A stretch of 64,000 nucleotides of DNA. Source: Halomonas sp. 'Soap Lake #6' (lineage in GTDB: Bacteria; Pseudomonadota; Gammaproteobacteria; Pseudomonadales; Halomonadaceae). Positions within the stretch are counted from its first letter, which is position 1. The number at the start of each line of letters is the position of its first letter. The DNA is taken from positions 806,001 to 870,000 of the forward strand of contig NZ_CP020469.1 of the NCBI RefSeq assembly GCF_003031405.1, read 5' to 3'. Below the pieces are notes generated by a model. That model saw nothing but the letters and a program-made list of their open reading frames with translations. It was not told the origin of the DNA and did no database searches. A program made the position numbers and the translations under genes. Shown here in pieces: positions 14,901 through 24,100 of the stretch.

Positions 14901-15555
14901 GATCGACGAATTTGCCGATATGTTTATGATCGTTGGCAAAAAAGTGGAGGAGCTCATCGCGCGGTTGGCACAAAAAGCGCGTGCAGCGGGTATTCATTTG
15001 ATTCTGGCTACCCAGCGGCCCTCTGTTGATGTCGTCACAGGCCTCATCAAGGCCAACATTCCTTCGCGGATGGCATTTCAAGTGTCTTCACGGATTGATT
15101 CACGAACCATCCTGGATCAGGGCGGTGCGGAAAGCTTGTTGGGGCATGGTGATATGCTGTACCTACCTGCTGGTTCTGGCCCACCCAACCGCATTCACGG
15201 TGCCTTTGTGGATGATGATGAGGTTCACCGAGTGGTAGATGACTGGAAGCGCCGCGGCGCACCGGAGTATATCGAGGAGATCCTTTCGGGCGGAGTGACT
15301 GCGGATGCTTTAACTGGCTTGGAAGCCGAGGGAGTGGATGGCGACGATGCTGAGCAGGATGCGCTCTACGATGAGGCGGTGCAGTTCGTTACTGAAACAC
15401 GTAGAGCATCAATCTCTGCGGTGCAGCGTCGCTTCAAAATCGGCTACAACCGGGCAGCTCGACTAGTAGAGGCGATGGAAGGCGCGGGGGTTGTATCCTC
15501 AATGGGTAGCAATGGCGCCCGCGAAGTACTGGCACCGCCACCCGTTGGCCACTAA
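11983..15555 (+). CDS. ftsK: DNA translocase FtsK
   Basis: A 1190-residue septal DNA pump that clears chromosome dimers and activates XerCD at dif. The N-terminus has about four membrane segments (roughly residues 43-200). A very long Ala/Glu/Ser/Val-rich linker follows (about 230-690) with in-frame 12-bp repeats. The motor has Walker A GTTGSGKS (844-851), the Walker B region [13 protein letters not shown] and [18 protein letters not shown]. The C-terminal gamma winged helix ([20 protein letters not shown]) reads KOPS sequences. The TTG start is supported by AGGGAG eight bases upstream. The neighbour lolA is the order known from E. coli. Confidence 0.96.
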   Translation: MKVNKAVDKRTQRNSRQPSSASSARVKAAKDKARRFGLRLQGSVREGVVVVLLALCVFLLLALFSYHPADPGWSYQGPETDVRNWMGPVGAWLADVLYSLLGASALWWPGMFGYAAWWLMRSRQVRFELDPVAIAVHAGGLVLLMFGTTMLGALHFYHPDSILPYASGGILGEGLVGTLKPLVSSGGVGLIAAALILIGFPLFSGMSWLQVADEVGRRLCKLGGWFSARRAKGRAKRAERAAVRAAAKAASQKVKERSRAESQTAEPKVAESKAAESKTAEFSAGKLSAVDVEAPKPRAVEPRLFAQERDEDAPVISAKRGVEDSVESAVVGENVGKSVGERVGERVGKNAGEDVDKYVGEKVRQGADEVPSEAPRKAAVGNDTERTREHRRERREPSFSAPLSSADEGVSDITDTSIPWETAAVSAFNARSATEVPSTAASAQQAGSGAPSIDAGSAPEPMAPSNATSASENAEGVKAAPIAPREDAFSIKPKENELEQPSPKHHESAVSQPVEPVDEVRNEPFSHHYEQPKTAEVSPSEPASALSLRATRGEEEAEAVTKQFFAGKEDDTDAAFKRDAAPAPMASEPPRVRVPEIVPEPVWEDDEDAADMAHSPITRSPSSVPSSVPSSVSSSIPAVPPATSVPASARHEPVFSTEPVEEESDNGPTLWTVEHLQSQRPAFETMDEPEGDVPSLQLLTPAEPHQPNYTDEQLADMAELLEVRLREYGVKAEVVDTWPGPVITRFEIKPAAGVKVSKISNLAKDLARSLMVKSVRVVEVIPGRPTVGIEIPNPNRAMIRLREVIDSDRYQQETSPLTMALGQDIGGGPVVANLGKMPHLLVAGTTGSGKSVGVNAMLISMLLKAKPSELKLIMVDPKMLELSVYDGIPHLLAPVVTDMKEAANSLRWCVAEMERRYKLMAAMGVRNIAGFNGRLDEAERAGAQVADPLWEPQPWEVHQPHPVLEKLPYIVVVIDEFADMFMIVGKKVEELIARLAQKARAAGIHLILATQRPSVDVVTGLIKANIPSRMAFQVSSRIDSRTILDQGGAESLLGHGDMLYLPAGSGPPNRIHGAFVDDDEVHRVVDDWKRRGAPEYIEEILSGGVTADALTGLEAEGVDGDDAEQDALYDEAVQFVTETRRASISAVQRRFKIGYNRAARLVEAMEGAGVVSSMGSNGAREVLAPPPVGH
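12970..13070 (+). repeat. In-frame 12-bp repeats in the ftsK linker, block 1
   Basis: The 12-mer GTGTCGGTGAGC and close variants recur here, encoding repeated V-G-E/K-R/S-type tetrapeptides. The copies are most exact at about 12995-13030 and decay outward. All are whole codons, so copy-number change keeps the frame. Confidence 0.75.
13846..13893 (+). repeat. In-frame 12-bp repeats in the ftsK linker, block 2
   Basis: AGCTCGGTCCCA occurs twice exactly (13846-13857 and 13858-13869), once with one change (13870-13881), and then in a decayed copy. It encodes Ser-Ser-Val-Pro repeats. Confidence 0.85.
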
Positions 15556-15600
15556 GGCGGCACTAGTCGCCTTGTAAATCATGCAATAAACGTGAAAGTC

Positions 15601-15626
15601 GCGCCGCAGCTGAAACCCTGTGGCGC
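15601..15626 (+). terminator. Possible terminator after ftsK
   Basis: GCGCCGCAG (15601-15609) can pair with CTGTGGCGC (15618-15626) with one G-U pair. The downstream sequence GTTTCGCGTCTT is a poor T-run, so this may only be a stable hairpin. Confidence 0.4.
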
Positions 15627-15734
15627 GTTTCGCGTCTTAGGGTACACATGGAACGTCTTAATGCCGTATGCCCGCCCAAGCAACAGGCTTAAGCACGACC
15701 GCTTTTCGGCAACAATTGCCTAGGGAGTACATTA

Positions 15735-16388
15735 ATGCGCCATACTCACACACGACGCACTTCATCATTGGCACTGGCTGCCAGCGCTCTGGGGTTAACG
15801 CTTTCTGCCCCTAATGTATGGGCCAATGAGGCTGCCGAGCGTTTAACCGAACGGCTTGATCCGCTACAGAGTTACCACGCGACTTTTGAGCAAAAAATAC
15901 TGGGTGGTAGCGGCGAGCGTCTGCAAAGTGCACGCGGTGAAATGTGGCTCTCTCGTCCTGGTATGCTGCGTTGGGAAGTCGAGGCACCGTATTCTCAAGT
16001 GGTGGTGTCAGATGGTAGCGATGTATACCTTTACGACCCTGATCTTGAACAGGTAACGATTCAAGCGATGGATAACCGTGTTTCCCACACGCCTGCGTTG
16101 CTGCTATCAGGCAGTGCTGCCGATTTGACCTCCAGCTATGACGTATTTTACGAGCAGGAAGATAGTGGCGATATTTTTACTCTAATACCCTCCTCGGCAG
16201 ATACGCTGTTTGAAGAGTTAAGTATGGTATTTAATGGTCAAACGCTGACAGAACTGTGGATGATGGATAGTACAGGCCAGCGCACAGCTATCACGTTTAG
16301 CAATATTACCCGTAATGGCAACATTGACCGCAGCCTGTTTGACTTTGACATTCCTGAAGGCACTGACGTAATTCGTGAAAGCTTCTAA
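15735..16388 (+). CDS. lolA: Outer-membrane lipoprotein carrier protein LolA
   Basis: A 217-residue periplasmic chaperone that takes lipoproteins from the LolCDE complex to LolB. A Sec signal peptide is visible (basic start, hydrophobic LALAASALGLTLSA, likely cleavage after VWA near residue 30). The mature part has QSYHATFEQKI and ARGEMWLSRPGMLRWEVEAP, typical of LolA. RBS GGGAG lies eight bases upstream. It sits downstream of ftsK as in E. coli, and rarA, usually the next gene, is here on the opposite strand. The last two codons and the stop form the first unit of a 16-bp tandem array. Confidence 0.94.
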   Translation: MRHTHTRRTSSLALAASALGLTLSAPNVWANEAAERLTERLDPLQSYHATFEQKILGGSGERLQSARGEMWLSRPGMLRWEVEAPYSQVVVSDGSDVYLYDPDLEQVTIQAMDNRVSHTPALLLSGSAADLTSSYDVFYEQEDSGDIFTLIPSSADTLFEELSMVFNGQTLTELWMMDSTGQRTAITFSNITRNGNIDRSLFDFDIPEGTDVIRESF

Positions 16389-16515
16389 AGTCGATAGTTT
16401 TTAAGATCGATAGCTTTTAAGATCGATAGTTTTTAAGGTCGATAGCTTCTAAGACTATGAGCTTCTAAGACTATAAGCTTCCAAGACTAAGGGTTCCTAA
16501 GACTAAGAGTTTCAG
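16380..16515. repeat. 16-bp tandem array (8.5 copies) starting inside the lolA stop
   Basis: Contiguous 16-mers begin at 16380, 16396, 16412, 16428, 16444, 16460, 16476 and 16492, with a half copy at 16508. Unit 2 is AGTTTTTAAGATCGAT and unit 5 is AGCTTCTAAGACTATG. Units 1-4 end in TCGAT and units 5-8 in ACTAN, so the array has two sub-families. The first unit includes the lolA stop codon. Confidence 0.95.
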
Positions 16516-16533
16516 CTACATTTTTTGACCGTT

Positions 16534-16555
16534 TCAGGCGCCCTAGGGCGCCTGA
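16534..16555. repeat. 22-bp perfect palindrome at the rarA 3' end
   Basis: An 11-bp arm (TCAGGCGCCCT) is followed at once by its exact complement. It spans the rarA stop codon (16543-16545). There is no T-run on the correct side for a standard terminator of rarA; the T-run at 16521-16526 lies on the wrong strand for it. Confidence 0.7.
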
Positions 16556-17877
16556 TCTGCTTCTTGGTCGCGCTGCTCTCGCCACGCCATAATCTCCCCA
16601 AAGCGTTTTTCTTGCCCTATCGAGCTTGGTTCATAAAAGCGAGCAACGGGTATTTCCTCGGGCCAGCAATTATGGGTACTACCCGCAGGGTAGCCGTCAG
16701 GCTCGTTGTGGGCGTAGCGATAGCCCTGCCCATGACCTAATTGCTCCATTAGCTTGGTGGGCGCATTGCGTAAATAGCTGGGCACCTCTAGGGTTGGCTG
16801 CTGCTGAGTAAACTGCTTGGCGGCTTTCCAGGCGCGATCAATACGGTTGCTTTTCGGTGCTACTGCCAAGTGAATGGCGGCATGAGCAATTGCCCGCTGT
16901 CCTTCGTAATCACCTAAGCGTAAATACGCATCCCAGGCGGCTATGACTAAAGGTAAAGCACGTGGGTCTGCGTTACCTACATCTTCAGAGGCAATGGCGG
17001 TTAAGCGGCGCACGATATCCAGCGGGTCGCCGCCACCTTGTATAAAGCGTGCCATATACAGTAGTGCGGCATCGGGCCGCGATGAGCGAATCGATTTATG
17101 AATCGCCGAAAGCAGGTCGTAATAAGCGTCTCCCTGCTTATCAAAAGCGCTTGAGTGATGGCCTACTATGTCAGCTAGCATCACCTTGCTAAGCACCTCT
17201 CGGCCATTACGCTGCTCGGTAAAGTCACAGGCGGTTTCAAGTAACCCTAACGCCCGGCGTGCATCGCCTGCGCTGGCATGGGCCAATGTCTCTAATACCC
17301 CATCTTCAACGTCGATGAGGCGCTTACCTAGCCCTCGCTCCTCATCTCTCAGGGCGTGGCGCATAACGGCTATCAACTCATCTTGGGTAAGTGATTTCAG
17401 TACGTAAACTCGAGCGCGGGATAGCAGCGCAGAGTTAACCTCAAAGGAGGGGTTTTCGGTTGTTGCTCCAATCAAGGTTAGCAAGCCAGACTCAACGTGA
17501 GGTAGTAGTGCATCCTGCTGGCTCTTATTTAATCGATGAATTTCGTCTAAAAAAAGCAGCGTAGGGGCGGTGCTCTGTTGAGCACGCTCAACCACCAGAC
17601 GAATCTCTTTTACGCCAGCCATGACGGCGCTTAAGTGCTCTAAGTGAGCGCTTGAAGCGCGCGCCAGAAGTTCCGCCAGCGTCGTTTTCCCCACCCCAGG
17701 CGGCCCCCATAGAATCATCGAACGCACTACACCAGACTCTGCCATTCGGCGTAGCGGTTTATCTGGCCCTACAAGCGCTTGCTGGCCTATGTAGTCGTTA
17801 AGGGTAAGCGGTCGCATACGGTAAGCGAGCGGCGAATCATCGGCTGGCGGCACGCCCTGACGGTCAAAAAGGTCCAT
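16543..17877 (-). CDS. rarA: Replication-associated recombination protein A (MgsA/RarA AAA+ ATPase)
   Basis: A 444-residue clamp-loader-like AAA+ ATPase that acts at stalled replication forks. Seen: Walker A GPPGVGKT (58-65), Walker [31 protein letters not shown] with the arginine-finger region, and the C-terminal tetramerisation part that ends with the [10 protein letters not shown] region. I start at the ATG at 17877 (MDLFDRQ), preceded by ACGGAAG. The frame stays open 30 codons further upstream, but that stretch does not look like the family. The gene is convergent with lolA. Confidence 0.95.
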   Translation of the reverse strand: MDLFDRQGVPPADDSPLAYRMRPLTLNDYIGQQALVGPDKPLRRMAESGVVRSMILWGPPGVGKTTLAELLARASSAHLEHLSAVMAGVKEIRLVVERAQQSTAPTLLFLDEIHRLNKSQQDALLPHVESGLLTLIGATTENPSFEVNSALLSRARVYVLKSLTQDELIAVMRHALRDEERGLGKRLIDVEDGVLETLAHASAGDARRALGLLETACDFTEQRNGREVLSKVMLADIVGHHSSAFDKQGDAYYDLLSAIHKSIRSSRPDAALLYMARFIQGGGDPLDIVRRLTAIASEDVGNADPRALPLVIAAWDAYLRLGDYEGQRAIAHAAIHLAVAPKSNRIDRAWKAAKQFTQQQPTLEVPSYLRNAPTKLMEQLGHGQGYRYAHNEPDGYPAGSTHNCWPEEIPVARFYEPSSIGQEKRFGEIMAWREQRDQEADQAP

Positions 17878-18213
17878 GTAAACTTCCGTAGTAAATCGAG
17901 GCGTTGAACAACACGCTGTTAACAAGTGTCTGTGGTAAAGAGTGAACGGTGGGGCTACCTTTGGCATATCCTCTGAAAAGTCTATCGGAAAAGCCTGTTA
18001 AGGAAACCTAAGCTTGTGAGTGAAAAATAGGTGTTTTAAGAAAAAATAAGAAAATGAGTCCTGGTAATCGTGTCCCCTTGCGAATAATTGGTGAGAGGCG
18101 CATGGTTAATTATCAACTCAAGTGTAGTAGAAACGAGTTCATGATCGCATGCCTCGACTTCCTAGCAGTAGGGAGCAACAAATAGGCATGACACTCAAAA
18201 AGGAGACGGCACG
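17878..18213. other. 336-bp divergent spacer, no gene seen
   Basis: Lies between the rarA start (minus) and the hemerythrin-like gene (plus). It is AT-richer than its neighbours, with A-rich stretches around 18030-18060. It must hold promoters for both genes, but I could not pick a convincing -35/-10 pair. No ORF with an RBS or RNA structure was found. Confidence 0.6.
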
Positions 18214-18759
18214 ATGTTAAACCAACTGCGTCTAGATCATGCCAATATGGCGCGTATGCTCCATGTGCTGCAGCTTAAACAGAAAACGTTGGTTCTAGGG
18301 GAACGTCCCAATTTTCAACTGATGCGTGAAGTAGTGGATTACATTTTGTCCTACATGGATGGCTTTGCTACACCTTTGGAGCGAATCTGCGTGGAACGGC
18401 TTCAGGCGCAAGCACCTGAGCACCTTCCGCTGATGGAGAAAATGGCCACTGATTATCGTGAGCTGAAGCCTCGCCTACAACGGCTTTCCAATGATATCGA
18501 CATGATCCTGATGGATAATATTTTGCCGATGGATCGTTTTGCAGACGACTTGAGAGCTTATCTTGAGGCGCACCGTGCCTACCTGCGCCACGAGCGTGAG
18601 GGGCTTTTCCCTCTCATCGACAAACACTTTAGCCCGGAAGATATGGAAGAGCTGCGTGACGCACTGCCCGATGGCGCTGAGGAAGAGTTAGAGCGCCTTC
18701 AGCTCGCCTATCCTGAGCTTTACGCAGAATTGTGCGGTGCCGAGGTGCCATCTCTTTAA
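18214..18759 (+). CDS. Hemerythrin-like HHE domain protein
   Basis: A 181-residue helical protein of the hemerythrin HHE cation-binding family, which can bind a di-iron centre and sense or carry O2 or NO. Candidate ligands are His-9 in LRLDHANM, glutamates of the middle helices, and the H-x-x-x-x-H-E pattern in AHRAYLRHEREGLFPLI. RBS AAGGAGA lies about nine bases upstream. It stands alone between rarA and murI. The exact role is unknown; oxidative or nitrosative stress response is only an inference from the family. Confidence 0.88.
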   Translation: MLNQLRLDHANMARMLHVLQLKQKTLVLGERPNFQLMREVVDYILSYMDGFATPLERICVERLQAQAPEHLPLMEKMATDYRELKPRLQRLSNDIDMILMDNILPMDRFADDLRAYLEAHRAYLRHEREGLFPLIDKHFSPEDMEELRDALPDGAEEELERLQLAYPELYAELCGAEVPSL

Positions 18760-18761
18760 GG

Positions 18762-18801
18762 GGGTATCCATTCAGAGTGGAGGGTACCCATTCAGAGTAA
18801 T
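18762..18801. repeat. 20-bp direct tandem duplication
   Basis: GGGTATCCATTCAGAGTGGA (18762-18781) is followed directly by GGGTACCCATTCAGAGTAAT. It starts three bases after the stop of the upstream gene. Confidence 0.85.
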
Positions 18802-18834
18802 GCGGGGCGTGTTAAACTAGCGCCCCGCTTTTTA
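18802..18834 (+). terminator. Rho-independent terminator after the HHE gene
   Basis: GCGGGGCG (18802-18809) pairs with CGCCCCGC (18821-18828), followed by a T-run interrupted by one A. It ends the hemerythrin-like gene transcript before murI. Confidence 0.85.
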
Positions 18835-18892
18835 TTGATGGTCTGGAGAGTACTGGCGTGGCGAGAGCGTATGAAAGGTTAGGTAAATTGTA

Positions 18893-19684
18893 ATGGCAGG
18901 GCCAGTACTGATTTTTGATTCTGGTATAGGCGGTCTTTCCGTCGCCAACTCTTTGCGCCAGCATTATCCCGAGATGGCAATGTGTTACGCCTGCGATAAT
19001 GCTTGGCTGCCCTATGGGCGGCGAGATGATAACGCTTTGGCTAAGCGCATCGTAGAAGTTTGCCAAGCAGCGGTTAATGCATGCCAGGCCAGTGTTTTGG
19101 TCGTTGCCTGCAATACCGCCAGCACGCTGGCTCTTGCAGCGCTGCGGGAAACCTTGACGATCCCCGTGGTAGGCACGGTGCCGGCAATTAAACCAGCAGC
19201 GCTGGTGAGTAAGTCGCGTCACATTGGCCTCCTGGCTACCAGTGCTACCGTCAATCGGCCATATACCCAGGGGTTGATAGAGAGCTTTGCCGGTGACTGC
19301 TTGGTAACTAAGGTGGCGGCAGATGCACTGGTCACCGAGGCAGAAGCATGGCTTGCTGGTATGCCACTTAACACCAGTCGTATTGACCAAGCGTTGCAGC
19401 CTCTGTGGCATGCCATTCAGTCTACCCCTGGGCTGGATACAGTAGTGCTCGGCTGCACCCACTTTCCACTCTTAAAGCACTTGCTGGTGAGGCTCGCTCC
19501 ATCGCCACTGGAGTGGGTAGATTCTGGTGATGCCATTGCTCGGCGAGTAGGGGAAGTGGCGAAAACGCTTGCCTACAGCAGGGCCGATAGCCGCTGCTTT
19601 ACCACTGCTGCGGCGGATGAACAGGTTGAAGGGTTTGCTCGCTATGGCTTCCAAGCTCCGCAGCGTTTAACGCTTGTTCAGTGA
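18893..19684 (+). CDS. murI: Glutamate racemase
   Basis: A 263-residue cofactor-independent racemase that makes D-glutamate for peptidoglycan. Seen: FDSGIGGLSV (residues 8-17) with the substrate-binding DSG, the first catalytic cysteine in VVACNTAST (Cys-73), and the second in LGCTHFPLL (Cys-188). Length is normal. The RBS is weak (AAAGG about 15 bases upstream). It follows a terminator, so it probably has its own promoter. Confidence 0.95.
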   Translation: MAGPVLIFDSGIGGLSVANSLRQHYPEMAMCYACDNAWLPYGRRDDNALAKRIVEVCQAAVNACQASVLVVACNTASTLALAALRETLTIPVVGTVPAIKPAALVSKSRHIGLLATSATVNRPYTQGLIESFAGDCLVTKVAADALVTEAEAWLAGMPLNTSRIDQALQPLWHAIQSTPGLDTVVLGCTHFPLLKHLLVRLAPSPLEWVDSGDAIARRVGEVAKTLAYSRADSRCFTTAAADEQVEGFARYGFQAPQRLTLVQ

Positions 19685-19773
19685 CCAATAACCCACGCCG
19701 CCAGTCTGCCTAGTTATTATTAATAACTGTTGTTGCTAACTACTGCTACTACCTATGTTAAAGAGGAGCCACC

Positions 19774-20889
19774 TTGGCGATTCCCACTGTCGATCCAGAA
19801 CGCTATGCTGAGCAGTTAGCTGAAAAGCGTGCCTATGTTGAGAGCACTTTTGCCCCTTTCATGCCGCCTGCGCTTGAAGTGTACCCTTCGCCACCAAGCC
19901 ACTATCGCCAGCGCTGCGAGTTTCGTATTTGGCATGAAAATGACGACCTGTTCTATGCCATGTTCGAAGTGGATCCAGAAAATCCCAAGAATAAGACGGT
20001 CGTGCGCCTTGACCAGTTTCCGGTCGCCAGTACGCATATTAATGCGCTGATGCCGCGCCTGCGTGATGCGTTTCTGTCCAGTGATGAGCTACGTCGCCGC
20101 CTGTTCCAGGTCGAGTTTCTGACCACGCTTTCTGGCGAAGCCCTTGTCACGCTGATTTACCACCGCCCACTAGGGGAAGCCTGGGAAGAAGAGGCGCGCA
20201 CGCTTGAAAAGACGCTGGGTATCATGATTATCGGTCGCTCACGTAAGCAGCGCATAGTGCTTACTCGTGACCATGTCTGGGAACGCTTAACGGTAGATAG
20301 TCGTACGCTACACTATCAGCAGGTTGAGAACAGCTTTACTCAGCCCAACGCACATATATGCCAAACTATGCTGGGTTGGGCGCGGGAGGTCACCGCCGGA
20401 CGTCAAGGCGAAGATTTGGTGGAGCTCTACTGCGGTAACGGCAATTTTACCATCGCCCTTGCAGATAACTTCCGTCGCGTGCTGGCTACTGAAATTTCCC
20501 GTACCTCGGTAGCGAGTGCCAACGTTAACCTGGAGGCGAATAGCGTTACCAATGCTCAGGTGGCAAGAATGTCAGCAGAGGAGTTTTCTTTGGCGCTGCA
20601 GGGTGAGAAGGCGGGGCGTCGGGTGGCTGAGATGGAACTGGATGCGTACGATTTTTCCACCGTTTTGGTAGATCCCCCTCGCGCTGGGCTGGATGAGCAG
20701 AGCTGCCAACAAATCAGCGAATATGACCATATCGTCTATATTTCATGCAACCCGGCAACACTTGCCGAGAACTTAACCATACTTACTCGAACTCATCGCA
20801 TCGAGCGGTTTGCACTTTTTGACCAGTTTCCTTTTACCAGCCACTGTGAGTGTGGGGTGTCGCTCACACGGCGAGACACTTTGCAGTAA
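19774..20889 (+). CDS. trmA: tRNA (uracil-5-)-methyltransferase
   Basis: A 371-residue SAM-dependent enzyme that makes m5U54 in the T-loop of tRNAs. Seen: RQRCEFRIWHENDD near the N-terminus as in E. coli TrmA, the SAM motif LVELYCGNGNFTIAL, and the catalytic cysteine in VYISCNPATL (about Cys-325). There is no TRAM domain, which separates it from RlmD. The start is TTG at 19774, backed by a strong AAGAGGAG eight bases upstream. Confidence 0.95.
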   Translation: MAIPTVDPERYAEQLAEKRAYVESTFAPFMPPALEVYPSPPSHYRQRCEFRIWHENDDLFYAMFEVDPENPKNKTVVRLDQFPVASTHINALMPRLRDAFLSSDELRRRLFQVEFLTTLSGEALVTLIYHRPLGEAWEEEARTLEKTLGIMIIGRSRKQRIVLTRDHVWERLTVDSRTLHYQQVENSFTQPNAHICQTMLGWAREVTAGRQGEDLVELYCGNGNFTIALADNFRRVLATEISRTSVASANVNLEANSVTNAQVARMSAEEFSLALQGEKAGRRVAEMELDAYDFSTVLVDPPRAGLDEQSCQQISEYDHIVYISCNPATLAENLTILTRTHRIERFALFDQFPFTSHCECGVSLTRRDTLQ

Positions 20890-20896
20890 TTAATTT

Positions 20897-20956
20897 TTCA
20901 ATAGCTGGTTTGTCAATAGGTAATTTGTCAATAGGTAATTTGTCAATAGTGCTTAT
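20897..20956. repeat. 15-bp tandem array (4 copies) after trmA
   Basis: GTCAATAGGTAATTT occurs twice exactly (20912-20926 and 20927-20941), flanked by one decayed copy on each side (20897-20911 and 20942-20956). It starts eight bases after the trmA stop. Confidence 0.9.
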
Positions 20957-21104
20957 GATGCATAAGCGGCATACACCATGAATAACCTGTCAGATGGTTA
21001 GGGCGGCAACCACAGGTAGCGTAAGCTAGCGGATAGAGTGGCCTAAGGGCCTATTGTCCTTCGTTTTTTGGCCTAATAGTGGCCCCAGGTAGTCGAGGTG
21101 ATGG

Positions 21105-24100
21105 ATGCATTACGTTGCGATTGAAGAGAGTCGGCGGGATCTTTTAAAGCAGCTACAAGAGCGATTGGACGCGCGACTGGAGCCTGCTCGAGCGGCAGAA
21201 GTTGAAGCCTTCGCTCGGCACTTTTATGCCACAGTGCCGGTTGAAGATCTGATTGATCGCCGGCTAGATGATCTCTACGGCGCAACGCTGTCGGTTTGGC
21301 AGTTTCTGCAAAACCATGACCCCAAAAGCCCTAAAGTAAGAGTATTTAATCCAGATTTTGAAGAGCATGGCTGGCAGTCAACGCATACCTTTGTCGCCGT
21401 TTTGCATGAAGATATGCCGTTTTTGGTCGATTCGGTACGCATCGAGCTTAATCGCCGAGGCCTAACGGTCCATGCTATCCAAAATGCTGTATTTGCGGTA
21501 GATCGAGATAGCCAGCACCAGTTAAAAGTACTTGCCTCGCCGAAGGATGAAAGCGCGCCTGAGGCACGGGAGTCGCTGATAGTTATTGAAGTGGACCGCC
21601 ACACCGATCCTGAATCGTTGTCCCGAATTGAGCGCAGACTACATGACGTATTACGAGATGTACGCACTGCGGTAGGCGATTTTGACGAAATGTGCGGGCA
21701 AATTACCGCTGCGATCCAAGAGCTTGAAAAAAACTGCCCACCACAGATTGATCCAGATGATCATGAAGAAGCCATCGCTTTTTTAGAGTGGCTGCTGAAA
21801 GATAACTTTACGTTCCTCGGTTACGACGAATATTTATTAGAAGGCAATGAGCTGCAGCGCGACTCGAACAGCGTGCTGGGTGTTTTCCGCCTCGACCAGC
21901 CGCGCTATCGTGAGCGTATTCGCACCGAAGAGGGTATTGATGAGAATGAAGACTACGTGCTGGTCCCCCAGCTGTTGTCGTTCGCCAAGAGCGCTCATCA
22001 CTCCCGTGTGCATCGCCCCACGTACCCTGATTACATCACGGTTGACCGCTATGACGATGATGGCAACGTAATCGGTGAGCGGCGCTTCTTTGGTCTGTTT
22101 ACTTCTACGGTATATAACGAGTCTCCGCGCAATATTCCGCTGTTGCGCCGCAAACTAAAAGCCGTGATGGATATTGCCGGGTTCAACCCCCACGGGCATA
22201 ACGGCAAGCAGTTGCTCCAGGTATTGGAAGTATATCCTCGCGACGACCTGTTCCAGATCAGCACGGAATCTCTTGCCAGTACTGCGTTAGGTATTCTCAA
22301 TATTCGTGAGCGCCGTCAGGTACGCCTGTTTATCCGTGCAGACGTCAGCGGTAAGTTTTACTCCTGCTTGGTGTTTGTACCGAGGGATGTATTCTCTACC
22401 GATTTGCGCCAGCGTATTCAAGGCATGTTATGCGACGAGCTGGATGCCCACTTTGGTGACTTTAACACCTACTTATCTGAGTCGGTGCTAGCGCGTATTC
22501 AGCTCATTCTGCGCTTTAACGGTGATGCGCCCAGCCAGTACGATCTTAAACGCTTGGAAAGCAAAGTGGCGCGCTTGGCGCGCAGCTGGCGCGACGATCT
22601 GCAGGCGGCGATGGTCGAAGGGTTTGGTGAAGAGCGTGCCAACCACCTGATTGACCAGTTCCATGAGGCGTTCTCGGCGAGCTACCGCGAAGATTTCAAT
22701 GCCCGTACGGCGGTGTTTGATGTTCAGCACCTGCTGAACTTGGACAATGGCGAGGATCTCTCTCTGTCGCTGTATCGCCCGCTGGAAGAGCAGGCAGGTG
22801 GCATGAACCTGAAGCTTTTCCACCGCGAGTCACAGATACCGCTCTCCGACGTGCTGCCGATGATGGAGAACCTCGGTCTACGGGTGATTGGCGAGCGTCC
22901 CTACGATATTAATGCGCCCCAACAGCGCTACTGGATTCATGATTTCGAACTGGAGCACAGCCGCGAAGGTGTCAACCTGAGCGAGATGCGCGATACCTTC
23001 AGCGAAGCGTTCAAGCGTATTTGGGCTGGCGAAGCGGATAATGACGCCTTCAACCGGTTAATTATTGGGGCTGGGTTGGACTGGCGTGAAGTGGCGATGC
23101 TGCGTGGCTACGCCCGCTATTTGAAGCAGATTCGCTTTGGCATGTCCCAAGACTATATCGCGGCCACCTTGGTGAATTATCCGACTATTACCCAAGGGCT
23201 TGTTGAGCTATTCCGGCTGCGCTTTGACCCTGCGCACCTGTACAGCACGACTGATGACTGTGTGGCTCGCTTGAACGAGCATCTTGAAGGCGTTGCCAGC
23301 TTAAACGATGATCAGTTGCTGCGCCGCTTTATGGAGCTGATTCAAGCTACCCTGCGTACCAATTACTATCAGAAAACTGATGGCGGCGGCTTCAAGGACT
23401 ACATTGCCTATAAGCTGGAGCCTTCAAAAGTCACCGGCATGCCCAAGCCGCGCCCAGCGTTTGAGATTTTTGTGTGCTCGCCGCGGGTTGAGGGTGTTCA
23501 CCTGCGCGGTGGCAAAGTAGCGCGGGGTGGTTTGCGTTGGTCTGACCGTTTGGAAGACTTCCGTACCGAAGTACTCGGTCTCGTGAAAGCCCAGCAGGTG
23601 AAAAACGCGGTAATCGTACCCGTAGGCGCGAAAGGTGGCTTTGTGTGCAAGCGCATGCCAGAAAACGCCGATCGCGAAACCCAGCAGAAAGAAGGTATTG
23701 CCTGCTACCAGATCTTTATTCGTGCTCTGCTGGATGTGACTGACAATTTAGTCGGTGGCGAGGTGGTGCCTCCGCAAAACGTGGTGCGTCATGATGAAGA
23801 CGATACCTATCTGGTTGTCGCTGCTGACAAAGGGACGGCAACCTTCTCGGATATTGCCAACGAAATATCGGTAGAGTATGGCCACTGGCTGGGCGATGCC
23901 TTTGCTTCAGGCGGCGCCAATGGTTACGACCATAAAAAGATGGCGATCACCGCTCGTGGCGCATGGGAGTCGGTCAAGCGCCACTTCAAAAACCTCGATG
24001 TAAACACCCAGCAAGATCTGTTTACAGTAGTGGGCATTGGCGATATGGCTGGGGATGTTTTCGGCAACGGCATGTTGTTGTCAGATAAAATTCAGCTGGT

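Noticed and set aside
16534..16555. Palindrome at the rarA end as a rho-independent terminator
   Set aside because: The T-run lies on the wrong side for rarA and the plus strand has none after the stem; kept only as a palindrome.
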